This document shows, piece after piece, positions 35,401 to 47,824 of a stretch of DNA of 64,000 nucleotides. Numbering within the stretch: the stretch's first letter is position 1; each line of letters opens with the position of its first letter. Position numbers and translations under genes: made by a program. The stretch is from Neofusicoccum parvum. Lineage: Eukaryota; Ascomycota; Dothideomycetes; Botryosphaeriales; Botryosphaeriaceae. Below the pieces are notes generated by a model. The model ran no database searches and was not told the DNA's origin. It saw nothing but the letters and a program-made list of their open reading frames with translations. The stretch spans positions 2,232,001-2,296,000 of the forward strand of contig CP087216.1 of assembly GCA_020912385.1 (NCBI GenBank), given 5' to 3'.

Positions 35401-38400
35401 TGTTTGCGCCGTTTGCCACCGGGACGGATGGCCGTCTAGGCTCTGCTGAGGTCCAGATGGATATATCAACTGGGTCTTTGGTGCCAAGGTGAAGTCGCAC
35501 TCATTGAGGATATCGCGGCCTACTTTTTTCATCCATTCCTGTGCAGCCATCATGTGCCTAGCTTCCTTGGTATTCTTGTCCAACAGCCGCTGCGTGGTAC
35601 TCAGCTTGAACGACAGAATCGTTTCCGGCAGTGTGATCATGATCCCACAGGTAGACATGATGTCCTGGTGGATATTGGTGAATGTGTCGACGTACTCGAG
35701 CGTTGTTGGAGTTCGGCGGGAGAATGGAACGCTCCTAACCTCGCGCCCAAGCAGATTCCCCACCCGTGCTTGCAGGACCTGCGCCGTCTGCACGAGTAGT
35801 GCTCTTGGGACGATGATTCGTACGAGCCGTTGTGTATCAGCCAGAACGGAGGCAATCATAGGCAAGATGCACGACGTTTTTCCTTGACCCATGTTCATTT
35901 GTAGGACTGAATTGCCGCCGGAAGGTGGGGACATTGTTGAAATCGCCACGTCAATCTGATGAGGTCTTATCAGAAAGTTGCCGTCGATTTCAATAAGGAG
36001 CCAGTCCGGATACTGTGAAGGGCTCCAAACGTCGTGTCCCGGGTTCCCGGCTTCCTCGGCTGCGGCCTTGTCGTTTCCCCGCATCCGTGCGTCGTGTATC
36101 CTCAGTTGCTGCTGTAAGTCTGTGATTGACCGGTGTCGAACTGGCAAAAGTACGACGCCGCACTGTTACCAGTGCGTGCTAATAGGCTTTATATTGTCTG
36201 ACAACCGGCCATACTCAACAAGAGCGTCTTTCATACCAGCTCCAAATGCAACCTTAGCCGTCGTTCGGAGCCGTTCCAGAAGCGTTACCGGGCTGATGCA
36301 TGGCCACACTCCACCCTCTTTGAGCCAAGCAACACGACTATCACTCGAGTCGAGAGCTCTGGAAATGAGTTCTAAATTTGCCAGAACGGACGTTTCCGCA
36401 GATTCGACATATTCATCTTCATGAAACAGAGGGATTTGAGCCGTTTTTTGGGCGGTGGAGGGTCTCCGAACAGCCTCGAGTGCTTCCAAGCTTCGGTTGA
36501 GATCTTTCCCGTACAGTTCCCGCACTACTGACCCCGAAGAAGCCATTTCTGCTATGATACTTCTCAGTTGCTGTATTTCTGGTGTTGGAGCATGACGGTC
36601 GTCGGTGTCATGGGCCAGGCTCGCCAGCTCAGATAGACTGTTTTCAAGCGTTGATCTCCCCGGTTTTCTCGTTCCCAATACGCCGCCGTTTCCCAGCTGT
36701 AGCATCACGTGCGATTTTCTCAAGAGGTCGTCAAGGCATGGTACGTCCCTTTCGCGACGGCTTTGTAGACCCGCGTCATCATCAGTGGTGACAAAGTCCG
36801 CGAGGTGCGTGTGCTTTCCAGGGCAAAGTCGATTCAGGATACCCTGCACGCAGCTGACCCATGTAGAGAGCTTTGCGTTGCGTTGAAGGCGCGTCCACTC
36901 CTCTTTGACGATATCCATGGCCGCGGGTATGTTCTCGATAGAGACCATTTCTCCCATCGCTTCGCCTAACGAGGGTAACTGATGTGGGAAATGCGACGCA
37001 AGAAAGCTGGCGAAATCCTGGCAATGGGCAGCAACGTGCTGCTGGTGTGCTCCTACCGCAGCCGCGTCCCAGTTGTCATCGGGCATGAGGAAGGGGCTTA
37101 TGAGCTGTAGCAAGCGAGCTGCGGACGGTGCCTCGTGGGGTATGAATCCACTGTACGACGACCATGGTGGGAGCTTCTGCTTTTTGAGGTCATCCAGGAT
37201 CGCGAAGGAAATCAGTACCCGGACGATATCCATATCACCGGCCTGCTGAAATGCGAGAGCCCCTAGTCCAAAGCAGAGCACATATTTATCCGCGACGGAA
37301 GCCTTGCGGCAGAAGCTGAGCCAGGACCCCCACTCCGTTGCAACTTCAGCACCGAGAAGGCTGGTCAACAACAAGAACCCATTGGCAGATTCTCCGCGCA
37401 TTTGAAATACTGGCCAGCCTTGCAGTAGGCCGGTGAGGTTCGGTTTCGTGGGGAACTCTGCTTTCCATGTGTTGATGAGCGTGGTGCTTTCCAGGACGCT
37501 GGCGCGCCTCCCACTATGCGTCTGGCAAGCGCGCGAACGGTACAAAACATCCCAACCTTCGCTCAGCTCCACACTGTTCAGATCGATGCGCCCGAAATTG
37601 CTCCTTCGGGCGCTGCTTCTCTTCCGGAGATGGGGGCTGCCCATGTCCTCCAACGATAACGTCATCGGCTCCGCAGACCAAAACGCCGAGAGCTGCGTAG
37701 ACTTGTTATGGATCGCCGCGACAGCCGAATGAAATGCCTCATGCTGCATGGCGGTGGGCAGCTGCTCGTCCCAGAAAACCTGCTGCATCGCCTTACTGCC
37801 AGGCGGGTAGTATATCCGCTTTGGAGTTAGCCTCGCCAGCAGGGTCAGATTCTGCGCCATCATTGGATTGAGCGGCATCCACGGCTGGATCTGTCCAGAG
37901 CGCAGACAGTGTAGGGCTTCTTCAGTGCCACTGCGGCGAGTAAGCGGATCCGGTACGATTGACGCCGTGTATGCGTGCAACAATGCTTTGAATAAGAGAA
38001 GGCGCGCTTCGGCCGGACATTTGAGGCGGCCAAGGACATTGTTGATTGTGAAGATGCCGTAGTTCCCGCAGTTTTCGGTGTGGATTGCTACGTGGATGCC
38101 CTGGCGCGTCCATGAGAGTGGGCCCAGAGCAACTAGGATCTTGCGCCGAGAAGGGTTCAGGCTGTCTCGAAGAACTATCTTGGACTCAAGCCCATACCAC
38201 GTGCCTGCGTCTTGGTCGGGGTCCACTTCAGCTTGTAGCTCGCGGCAGTATAGCTGGCCGTTTTCATTAACGCTGAAGTTCAAGTCAAGTCGGCGCAGCT
38301 CTACCGACAAGCGTCCCTTTTTTGCCTCGGGCTGGAATACAGTCAAGCGGGCCCGATGCTCGAAGCCCTGGAAGATGTTGGCGACGTGGTTAAACAAAGC

Positions 38401-41400
38401 GCTGCCGGGATTAACCAGGAAGACTCTACGCCGGCGGGCCAGGCGACACCTTACATCAAGGCTCCAGTTGCTGTCCTTTTGGATCCAGATGTCGGGTTTC
38501 TGCCGAACTTCAACTACACCTGTCGTCAAATCCAACCAATGGATGCAGTTCTCCACCAGGGAAGCCGGGAGGTCAAGCTGCTCAAAGCTGCCGAATACGT
38601 CCCGAGGGATCAGCTGGAGAGTATGGCCACGATAGCGAGCGCGAATGACCAAGGACTTTCCGAGGATACCGAAATGGATCTGGTGCCCCTCTGGAGCGAA
38701 GTTCATCGTGTAGTCCATGCCAGGCATATAGGAGGGGTACGTGAAGATGTTCTGCTTGCCGAATAGCTCGTTCAGAATCCAGTTGTCGCGATACTCGGCT
38801 GGCAGCTGACTAAGTGGTTTGCCGTCAATGAAGAGGCCGCCATCAAGGGGGTCGTAATGCAAGACTTGCTGCCGCGCGATGCCGTGACGTCCCACCTTTA
38901 GCCTTATCAGCTGCCTTGATGGCGAGTTGATGAACTCAAGGTGCGAATATTGACGTTCCTCGTCGCCGGCAGCACTCGGCCAGACGTTATCTATGGCAGT
39001 TGTCAGGATGCCTAGATTACGCTCGATTGATGATCGCACAAGCTTGCTCATCCGGCTGCGTGATCGGATGTCTCGGAGCAGAGCTAGCCTCAACGAGGTG
39101 GACAGCGCAACAGGATTGCTTTCGAAATTTTCTTGCACTGCTATCGATGCCTCGATGAAGAAACGCAAAGCTTGCGGCTCCATGTTGTGCGACTGCGCCG
39201 TCTTCTCAATGCACCATGTGCAAGCTCTTCTGCAAAGGAGCGCTGCCCATAGCATTTGCCTGGACAACTTTCGTGAAGTTTCCCCGCTAATTGCTTCGCG
39301 TGTCTCGCTGCGCAGTCTGCCCATCCACTGATGTGCTATGCCCTGGGCTCTATGAAGAAGTCTCACGGCGCTTGTGCTGGCTGGCGCTGTCGCAAGTGAT
39401 GTGAGCCGCAGCAGAAGCGTGATGAGCATGTCCATCATGTACGCCTCGCGCCAGTTGAAGGCGATAACATCAAGCCGTCGGGCGATTTGATCAAGCAGCC
39501 GCGCACAAAACTCTTGATCGTGGAAAATGCTGTGCACAGTCCGCAGCGGATTGTCTGGCTGAAAGGGCCCTGCGTGGACCGCCAGCTGGGTCACTATCAG
39601 GACGACTGCCTCGTTGCTGAAGTTGATATTCGAAGACCCGAGTTCGATCAGCATCGACGGCCACCTACACCATTTTCCAGTAAACAGGCTTCGAATCGCG
39701 GTGAACTCGAGTACGCTGAGGCCGCTGGGGCATTGTGTCTGCCCGGCCAGGACCTCGTTGGATGACGGACCCTCGCCACCGACGGAAAAGCCAGGCATCG
39801 CTTGAAGCTGCGCCAGTGGCGAGTCCTGGGGGATCACCCACTGGCACAGGTGTACGAATGAAGGCTTCGTCTTTTGTGCACACCAGCTTCTCGTCGTCGC
39901 ATCCTGATATCGGTAGAACATCCCGTGCGGACGAAGAGCTTCATCGAGCTTCATTGGCAAGCGCCTCCGCTTGTAGTGGGACTTTAGGTGTGACTTGATC
40001 GCAGATGCCAGAGTGACTTTATCAGTCCGCCCTGTCCGGAATGGCGCAAGGCTACCATAGTCGCATAAGTCCCAGGTGGGCTCCGACGGGGGCTCCAAGC
40101 TCGGGTATCCGAGGCGGATGAGAATGCTCCAGACAGCGGCCCGGTAGGTTGCAAATATTGGAGGACACCTTAGCTCGAACACCACTGCTTTGCTTTGCCC
40201 TTCGTCTTTTGGTAGAAAGTCTTCGTGGATGTGCATCTTGAGCTTCTTTCTCTCTTGCTTCATCTTGCACTTCGTGCACTTGGGAAGTTGGTCCCTTTTC
40301 CGTTGGATAGGACCCCCGCACATGCACGGAGCTTCCGTAATCCGAAGCGTCAAACTCTCATATCTCTTGCTGAGTTTCTTCCACTCTTGTATTGTCTTAT
40401 TTCTCGCAATTTCTTCCTCCTTCTTGATTTTCTGGAAAAGTTTTGACATCGAATTGGTTCGGTCACATTCATTGTAGTACCGGACTGCGAAGCAATGTGC
40501 GCTCGGAGTAGCGAAGATTGTGTTTGCACTGGATTCCGCCCGCTTCTCCCTGGACTGAATGTAGTCCTGTATGCCTTGCAGACGGCGCATATCATGCCCG
40601 GTGGGCAGCTGAAGGACATCCAATGCAGCTGCTGGTATGGCCGGTGTGTAGTCCCTGAGTAGCGGTATTGCTGCTGTTGCGCGCCTGTCCAATAGCATCC
40701 ACATTTCCACAACGGTCAGAAGCCTGGAGCTTTGTAACTCAGGGAGGCCATCGTAGGCGGATCCAGCGTGATTAAGATAAGCCTCAATTGCATTTGAAAC
40801 CATCAAGCATGTATTCCTGTCATCCGTTCCGTCCAGTTTAGCAGCAAAAATGCCATCATCTACTTCCTGTTCGATGCTGGTGAGGCGTGAATAGCAGCTG
40901 ATGGTCTCTCTCACTGCCTGAGTACCACAACACAAGCTATGCGCATCTCGGGTCTTTCGAGCCTTGTCAGACAGGGACGGTTTGGCGAGGATAGAGTCCA
41001 GAATTACACCGCTCCTGGGAAGGGTTAATCGTAGGCTGTCACGACTAGCGCGGAGCGGGAGATGAGCTATGGGCCGCAGGAGGGCGCGTTTAGCACCATC
41101 CCATGTTTCATCGATATACTGCGTGGCGCTTTGAAGGGTGCTGTAGAACAGCGGCTCCAGATGTGGAAGCGTTTCGTTGTAGATGTTCGCGACGCTGGGA
41201 GCACAGGTCGTCCTGTCTGCGTGAAGTTTCGCTAAGCGTCGTGCAAGCTTCGCTCTGAGGTTGTGCAGGATATCCATTCCAACGCTTCCAACTGATGACC
41301 GTAGCAGTTGAGCAAGCACTACACAAAGAAGGATCTTGTAGCGTGCACGCCCGGGCTCGGGTCCGAACTTCGTGTTCAGGTGTCTGGCAAGACCCACGCG

Positions 41401-42226
41401 TAGTACTAGCCAGTAGGGAGTCCGCCGCCATGGGATCTCCGAGCCAGTGTCCCAGATCACATCATCGCGGATCCGCTTGTGCAGCAAAGGAGGCGAGAAT
41501 CTGTGACCAAGGCCTTCGAGAATGCTGATGAGCAGTTGCGATATCATGGCAGGATCGGCTGGGTTTCGAGGTTCCATGATCTTCGCACCTGCTTTCGAAG
41601 TGTGTGAGGCAAAATCTTCAAACATCACACTGCTACATTGCTCGAGAAAGTCAGCCAAATTCTCCTGAAACAATTGATCCGTGAATATTTCCAGCGCAAT
41701 GGTGGAGGCAGCGCCGGGGAATCTCCACTGCAGGGCGCCTTCAGCCGCCAAAACTTCCTGCGAAGGAGGAGATGCTTCGAATGCTTCGAACACCACAGCG
41801 AGATCATATGTCCTACAAGTGGCTGGAGTCAGCTCTACGCATATCGAAAATGGAGCATGGAATTGTGAAAAACAACCTTCTCAAGAGCAGTCCCGCATTC
41901 TGCTCCTTTACGTGTAAGATCAATGACTCGCCTGGCGCAAGTTGACGGAAATGCCTCAACAAAGAAGCTTTTTCGAGCCCTTCACCGCTGCTGTTGTTAT
42001 TCAACTCTTTGGCCGCGATCAGTGTTTCTTTCACTTCCCCCCACTCTCTCGAATAGGTGTCTGGTAGAGTCCCTGCCAGATCCCCAGCAGCGTGGATAAG
42101 GCTACTGACCAGCTCCTCTTCGAGAGCGCGTGTATCAAATTCGGCCTTGCAAGGAAGCCGCTCTGGAAAGACGATGTGGTTCAACAAAGTCTCTAGAAGT
42201 TGAGCATTGGGGCGAGAGGCTGCCAT
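32482..42226 (-). CDS. Giant DUF6606/DUF3638/DUF3645 helicase-like protein (about 3,164 residues)
   Basis: Five exons: 41877-42226, 36220-41812, 34030-36162 (to 34029), 33210-33973 and 32482-33135. The start at 42226 (AAAATGGC) precedes LLETLLNHIVFPERLP, the N-terminal DUF6606. The DUF3638 block has VLQMNMGQGKTSCILPM at about residue 2068, a P-loop-like motif, and LDEAHTRGTDLKLP near the end of exon 3. The C-terminal part (RPVNWLLWS, VTPEEAEDLIP, LLTYAAPITRRMLHF) is the family's terminal block. Length fits the family. Introns 1-3 need non-consensus donors (GTTGTT, GTTGAG, GTTTTG); intron 4 has GTAAGA. Intron 2 is inferred to remove an in-frame TAA at about 36166; the alternative is a CAA-to-TAA nonsense mutation. 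The function is unknown; it may be ubiquitin- or nucleic-acid-related. Confidence 0.82.
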
Positions 42227-43462
42227 TTTTGCGTCGTGGGAAAAAGGCATTGATACGTAAAGGATGGAGTGGTCTTGCTTTTTCAAGAGGTAATATTGCA
42301 AAAGTGAAAACCTTTGTGGGCTACGCCGCACACCAACGCCGTACCACGTTTCGAGTGTAACAATACTACGTCCATTCCGCGGAATGACAATCGCGCGTGA
42401 ACCTCGTGTTACGGCGCAGCCTACACAAAATATAAGAAAAGAAGGCGGAGAAGTCTGTAATAAAAACTAGGTAGAAAGCAGAGGATCTCATTCGTCTAGC
42501 GGAAAGGTGGACACTCCACCCGTGAATAAGTCCCATGGGAGGCAAACTGGCTGCGGTAAGGTTAGTACAGATAGACTTCAATGCCACTACTACTACTAAT
42601 CCAACCAGCTGTAGAGTAGATATCTCGACGATAGCTTTATTCAGTCGAGGTACTGCAACCGAACAAAAGTAGGCATGATCGACGCCATAATGAGGTACGT
42701 CCGAGTGTTTTTCAGAGAGTCGGGCGGATGAGAACCTGAAAAGGCTGAAAACAGGCTGCTCGGAGTTGACCGAGAACCAATGCATTGAGTTGAGTCTCGC
42801 TACACGGCCAAGAAGATCGGATGAAGAAAAGGATGAGCAGATGACTGCAGGGGAAAATGAAAGGGTGCGCGAGACTAAGCGAACAGAAATAAGGGGCTCG
42901 AGCGTTGAGCGGTGTGCAGCGCTCTTTGTTGCATAGAAATGTCGAACGCTTTTGAACGATATCAGCTTGCGAGATGGACGGCGGAGCAGTAATAGCAGCA
43001 TGGCAAGAAAGACGCTGACGACAAGGCGGATAAACGGTGCGGCGCAGCAATGGGTGCGACAAAGGCATTGGCGTGGCATGATGCAGCAAATGATTAACCG
43101 CCCAAGCGTTTGCTTGGCGTTTTAAAACAGCGGCGCCGTTAGTGGGCGGCACACCCACTGGCGCCGACTTTACTACTATTCGCAGCCTCCTTGCTAATGT
43201 CCGCAACCGCCCGCCATTGGCCGCGCTCACCGTGCCGCCAGATCAGTTGCCCTTTTGCACGTCAGAAAGGCTATTCTCGGGCACCACGCCGCGATCGAAT
43301 TTCGCGGAGAATATGGGGCACAGGGCTGGCTCCATGTATTTACTCCCCCCAGCCCGGCATACTTCCATCGCCGACGACCATCCACAGCTGCCCGGCAGCG
43401 AAGCCGTTCTTTTAGTTCGTTTCTGATCCCACTCCGTTCAATTGAATTTGACCGTGCCGGCC
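42227..43462. other. Divergent promoter region between the giant gene and the GPI-type gene
   Basis: About 1.24 kb serving two divergent genes. A 237-codon minus-strand frame at 42,366-43,079 is hydrophobic at its start but matches nothing I know. The strongest structure is a pair of inverted repeats near 43,101-43,165. Confidence 0.5.
43101..43165. repeat. Two adjacent inverted repeats in a divergent promoter
   Basis: CCAAGC-GTTT-GCTTGG forms a stem at about 43,102-43,117. Next, GGCGCC (43132-43137) and AGTGGG (43141-43146) pair with CCCACT (43154-43159) and GGCGCC (43160-43165), leaving a 3-nt bulge and a 7-nt loop. They could be a dyad operator for a dimeric regulator or simply structured DNA. 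Confidence 0.6.
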
Positions 43463-44821
43463 ATGGAACTCACTCGTTTCCTGATGCTCGCCGCGGGCGT
43501 GCGGGCAGCAATCATTCCTTTATCGCTTCCTGCTGTGACCCCTGCCATGCCTGGTATGCCTCCACTTCGCACATCAGACAAGTAGCAGACGCTGACTTGC
43601 ACCAACACAGTTCCTACTGCGCTGACTCCGCTTGTCAACGGCACTACAATTACTCCAACAAATTCTTCCCAGACCAGTACCACGGTCGTTAGGGGAGGTT
43701 TCCAGCCCTCGGAAATTGCGGCCAAAGCTGAGACCACCAACCAGCCGGCTGAGCCCTCTACATCTGATACAAAACTCTACATTGGAACGAGCGGCACCCA
43801 CTGGTTCATCGTAAGCGGCAGCAATCCTCTGGCCACCCAGACGGCCAACAATGCCACCGGCACGGACTCGCCCAAGGAAACGGCAGCACCGGATGTCACT
43901 GGAGCCCCCAATGTCATGGCGCGGGTTTTCGAAATCGGTGGCGTCACCGTCTCCGATAACTCCGAGTCGAAGCTCGTCGTCGGTAGCCAGACCCTGGAGC
44001 CGGGATCATCCATCGTCGTCGGCACCGGCGTGTCCACCACGCCCATCGCCATCCACACCGAAAAGGGCACCACGCGCATCGTCGTTGGAACCACCACAGC
44101 CATTGTCCCCACACCAGTCCCCATCCAGACGAAGAAGACTGCGCGGCAGAGTGTAGGAGATTCAGTGACGACGGCCTCCTTGAAGAGTACGCCCATCGTG
44201 ACCATCCCGGCCGGCACCATCGCCTACAACTCGAAGACGCAGATCATCGTCAATGGCCACACCCTGGCCCCTTCTTCCACCCTGACTCTCGGCACTGGCA
44301 CCGAAGCTACTGCCTACCACCTGACTATCAGACCCACCGCTACCTACCTGGTCGTGGCATCCGAGGGCTCGTCGGGCGTGTCGACAGCCATAATCGATAT
44401 CTGGGGCTCCAAGGGCGTTCCGACGGGACTGGATCAGAATGAAAGCAGCAGCTCCGGCATCGCCAGGCCGACGACTTCCGCGGAGTCCACCGCCACAGGG
44501 AGCTCGGGCAAGGAGAGCGGCACCAGGACAATCACTCTCGGGGAGTCCACTATATCAACGATTACCAGGGCGACGGCTGCCGCGTCCTCGGCAACTGCGA
44601 ATAATGGCGGCGCCGCCGTGCTTACGGCCGACGACAGCGTACCCACGACGGGCCTGGGCGGCGATGCCACCTGGGCTGCCGAGGAAACGACGACAACACC
44701 GGCTGCTAGTAGCGTCACGGCCACGATCTACACCGGTGCGGCGGTGCCGAGCGCGTTAATTAACTACTCGAAGATAGGGGCTGTGAGCTTTTTAAGCATA
44801 CCTCTAGCTATATTTTTATAA
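43463..44821 (+). CDS. Ser/Thr-rich secreted or GPI-anchored cell-surface protein
   Basis: Two exons (43463-43553, 43611-44821) give 433 residues; the 57 nt intron closes in phase. The signal peptide is MELTRFLMLAAGVRAA. The body has repeated short blocks of the type found in fungal cell-surface proteins: FEIGGVTVSDNSESKLVVG, then QTLEPGSSIVVGTG, and later YNSKTQIIVNGHTLAPSSTL, each followed by a Thr/Ser/Pro region. The last 13 residues (AVSFLSIPLAIFL) are hydrophobic, fitting a GPI signal. The base composition changes abruptly from GC-rich to AT-rich at about 44,755, inside the last 22 codons, so the true C-terminus may have been altered by RIP leakage or replaced. It is the last ordinary gene before the repeat block. 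Confidence 0.82.
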
Positions 44822-47820
44822 TTCAGGTGTTTAGAAACCACTAGTAGAATATATAAATACTATTTTAAGTAATAAAAATAGAGAAAAATTAAATACTTAC
44901 TAGTTTACTAGTTTACTCTCTATTAATTATATTTTAAATTAGGAGTTAAAAGTTCTTTCTAAACTAAATAACTATTCTATATTATCTACTTAATAACTAT
45001 TTCTTTACTAGTCTCTACTCTTATAATAGTTCAATCCTAGGGTAAGTGCTAAAGAGTTAGATTCTATCTATATAAAGATTAAGCTGGAGAGGAAAGAATA
45101 TATATCCTTAATAACTCTATATAAGTAAATACTAGCGCTATACGTGATCGCTATAGATCCTTCAAGGTAATATAGTTTATAAGTAAGCCGCTACTCTAAG
45201 TAAGCTGCTACTCTTATTAGCTTTCTATACCTTTACACACATATCGTTTAATAATGCATTGAAATATAATAAGAATAATAACTATCCTAGCTTAAGAAGC
45301 CTCTATAGTATCTTTTTAGCATATATAAGAATTATACCCTAGCTCCCTATAGCGCCTATAGCGCGCTATTTACTATCTACTTACACTAGATTACGCCTTA
45401 CCTCAACGTATTTCGCCCTTAAGTTACTTATTAATATCCTTTTAAGTAATAATTTCCTTACTCTCTACCTTTATTAAGGTGCCTTACTTCTAGATCCGCT
45501 TTCTTTTATGCTATTTACGCTTTATAGTAGCCTTATTTGCCTTCTAAAGGCTGGAGACCTAATCGCGTAATAAGACTATCTTATACACTATTAGCTAAGC
45601 CCCCTTAGTAAGCCGATTAAGCGACTTAATTATTAAAGTAGATAATGAATCTTAGTACCTTTAAATCTAATTGTGAATTAGGGTTGATTAGGACTCTAGT
45701 TCTCACGTGTTACTTAATATTTTCGACTTCTATAGAGCAGCCTCTAGGGCAGCTAGTAGTATTAGCGTATAAAGCTTTACTTTAAGCTTTAATAGTACCG
45801 TATCTAGGTTATATAGTACTAGCCTAGCTCTTTAAAAGCTTATATAGATATTAGCCTTTATAATTAACTTATTAAAGGCTGCTTTAAAGGCTAGTAGGAA
45901 CTCAAGCTTAGTAATATAGTTGATATAGTTACGCGCTAAGCCTCTAATCTAATCCCTATACGCGCGCTTTAACGGCGAGAAGCAGCCTATATTAAGTAAC
46001 TAGAATAGATACGATAAATATAGAGATATATAGAGGGTAATAATCTTCTCCTTCTTATAGATTACCTAGAATTCAAGCGAGTTGTAGCTCTCGTAGCTAT
46101 TAATAATTAGTAGCTAATATATCTCTACTGTACGCGTCTTTATATACTTATTAAAGTATTTTAGCTATATAACTCCAAGCTTATTCGTTATCCAGCCGTT
46201 ATTACTAACTGTAATAGCCTAATTACCAGGTATATCGTCGTCTCTATACTAGGTAGAGAGGTAGTACTTGGCCGTAAAGATAATAAATAGTAGAATTACT
46301 TACCTAGTAGCGTTAATTTCTTAGATAATAGTCACCTACTTATAGTCATCTAGCTATACTACTTTTAGTCGATTGCGCCTCTCCAAGCCTATAATAACGA
46401 GCTGAGCTAATATCTTACCTATTATAAAGCTAGTCTCGTTAAAGTTATAGATATCTTTATTAAGAATACCGTACTTCTCCTTCATACGCTATACAAGCTT
46501 AAACCACTTACTAAGGACCTTAGGATCCTTATACAAGGTCTACTAGCGATTATATAGTTAATTTAATTGAGTTTTAAGTTGTAGAGTCCGCCTAATAAAG
46601 TTTCTTAGCTAATACGTACTAACCTGCCTAGTAGCGCGCTTAGTAAGTAGTTTATTAGCTATATTCTACACTATATCCAACGTAGGCGTAAAGCCTCGCG
46701 AATCTAGGTTAAGTATATATTAAATAATTATCTTCTCCTCGGATTTTATAAGCTTCTTTAAATTAGGCTCGTAATTATATCGTAAGGCGACTCTAGCGCG
46801 TTGGTTATAGAGTATAGTTTAGGGGATATTAAACGTTAATACAGCGCGCTTTACGCTCCGGATCTACTTCTTATTAATAGCTAAGATAGCGAGGAAGATA
46901 TCTACTTTATTATAGGTTAATTAAGTAGTAGTTAGTTGAGCTATTATAGTCGAAAGGTAACGTATCGCGTAAAGTTAGTGAGGATAGTAGCTCGCTTAGA
47001 GTAGTAGCTCGCTTGTAAACTATATTACTATTATAGATATAAACTATAATACTCTCTATTTTCTTTTATTTTTTTCTTTCTATTATACTAGCTAGAATCT
47101 ATAATAGAGTGCCTTCTACTACTCGACTTTAGAGTCGTCGGGTAGGAGTTAAGTAACTAAAGAGTTTACCTTAAAGATAAGAGTGGGTAAGGATAAGCGA
47201 GAAGAAAAATAGAATATTTATATAAGAACTAGAATATATGTAATAAGACTTATTACTAGTAATAAGTAAAATTACTACTTTAAGTTAATTATCTAGGGTT
47301 AAGTATCTAGCTAAGTGAGTATACTTATATACTATAGAAAAGCTATAATAATCTAGATATATTCTATCTAGATCTAATTCTTATAGATCTAAGGGGGGTG
47401 GATTTATAAGGGTTAAATATTAAGATATCTAGTATAAGGCGTACGTAGCTTTTAGGTATATATATTCTTCTTTACCCTATATTTATTTACTAGTTATTCT
47501 CTTATCTTCTATAGTTCCTACTTCTAGTTAGATTATATTCGTAATACTATCCCCCTCTTAAGGATCTTTAACCTAAAGATTTATCTATTTTCTTTTATCT
47601 ATTCTTTTTTTTCTTATAAGTCTATTAGTTTCTTTATTTATTCTTTCTTTAACTATACCTCCGCCTAAGCGTAAGTGTACTGATTAACGAGCTGAGCGTC
47701 TAGTATTAAGAGATAAAATTAACTATAATAGTTTTACTATATCTCTTTCTTATTCCTCCTATCTTCTTACTAATACTAGGTTAGGGTTAATGTGATCTGG
47801 GAGAACGCGACGAGGTTAAA
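44822..47820. other. AT-rich RIP-decayed repeat block
   Basis: About 3 kb of strongly AT-rich sequence rich in TA, CTA and TAG and poor in CA/TG, with no open frame. The boundaries are sharp: at about 44,755-44,820 against the GPI-type gene and at about 47,770-47,820 against GC-balanced DNA. A decayed transposase fills the middle part. The flanks (44,822-45,380 and 47,000-47,770) are too mutated to assign. Confidence 0.85.
45380..46960 (-). mobile_element. RIP-killed pogo/Fot1-type (Tc1-mariner superfamily) DNA transposon
   Basis: The minus strand still spells pieces of a Fot1/pogo transposase between many stops: NLKKLIKSEEKIII, LNLDSRGFTPTLDIV, KDPKVLSKWFKLV, KYGILNKDIYNFNETSF, GLERRNRLKVV, NNGWITNKLGVI, INSYESYNSLEF and NIGCFSPLKRA. 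The order is CENP-B-like helix-turn-helix region, DDE core, then a C-terminal tail. Two catalytic aspartates have become Asn (FNETS where FDETG is expected, and INSYES where LDGHES is expected), both G-to-A changes fitting RIP. Terminal inverted repeats could not be recognised. The element is certainly inactive. Confidence 0.85.
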
Positions 47821-47824
47821 ATAA

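Noticed and set aside
42366..43079. 237-codon minus-strand frame upstream of the giant gene
   Set aside because: No recognisable domain, no splice support, and it occupies the promoter region of two genes. Kept as a note only.
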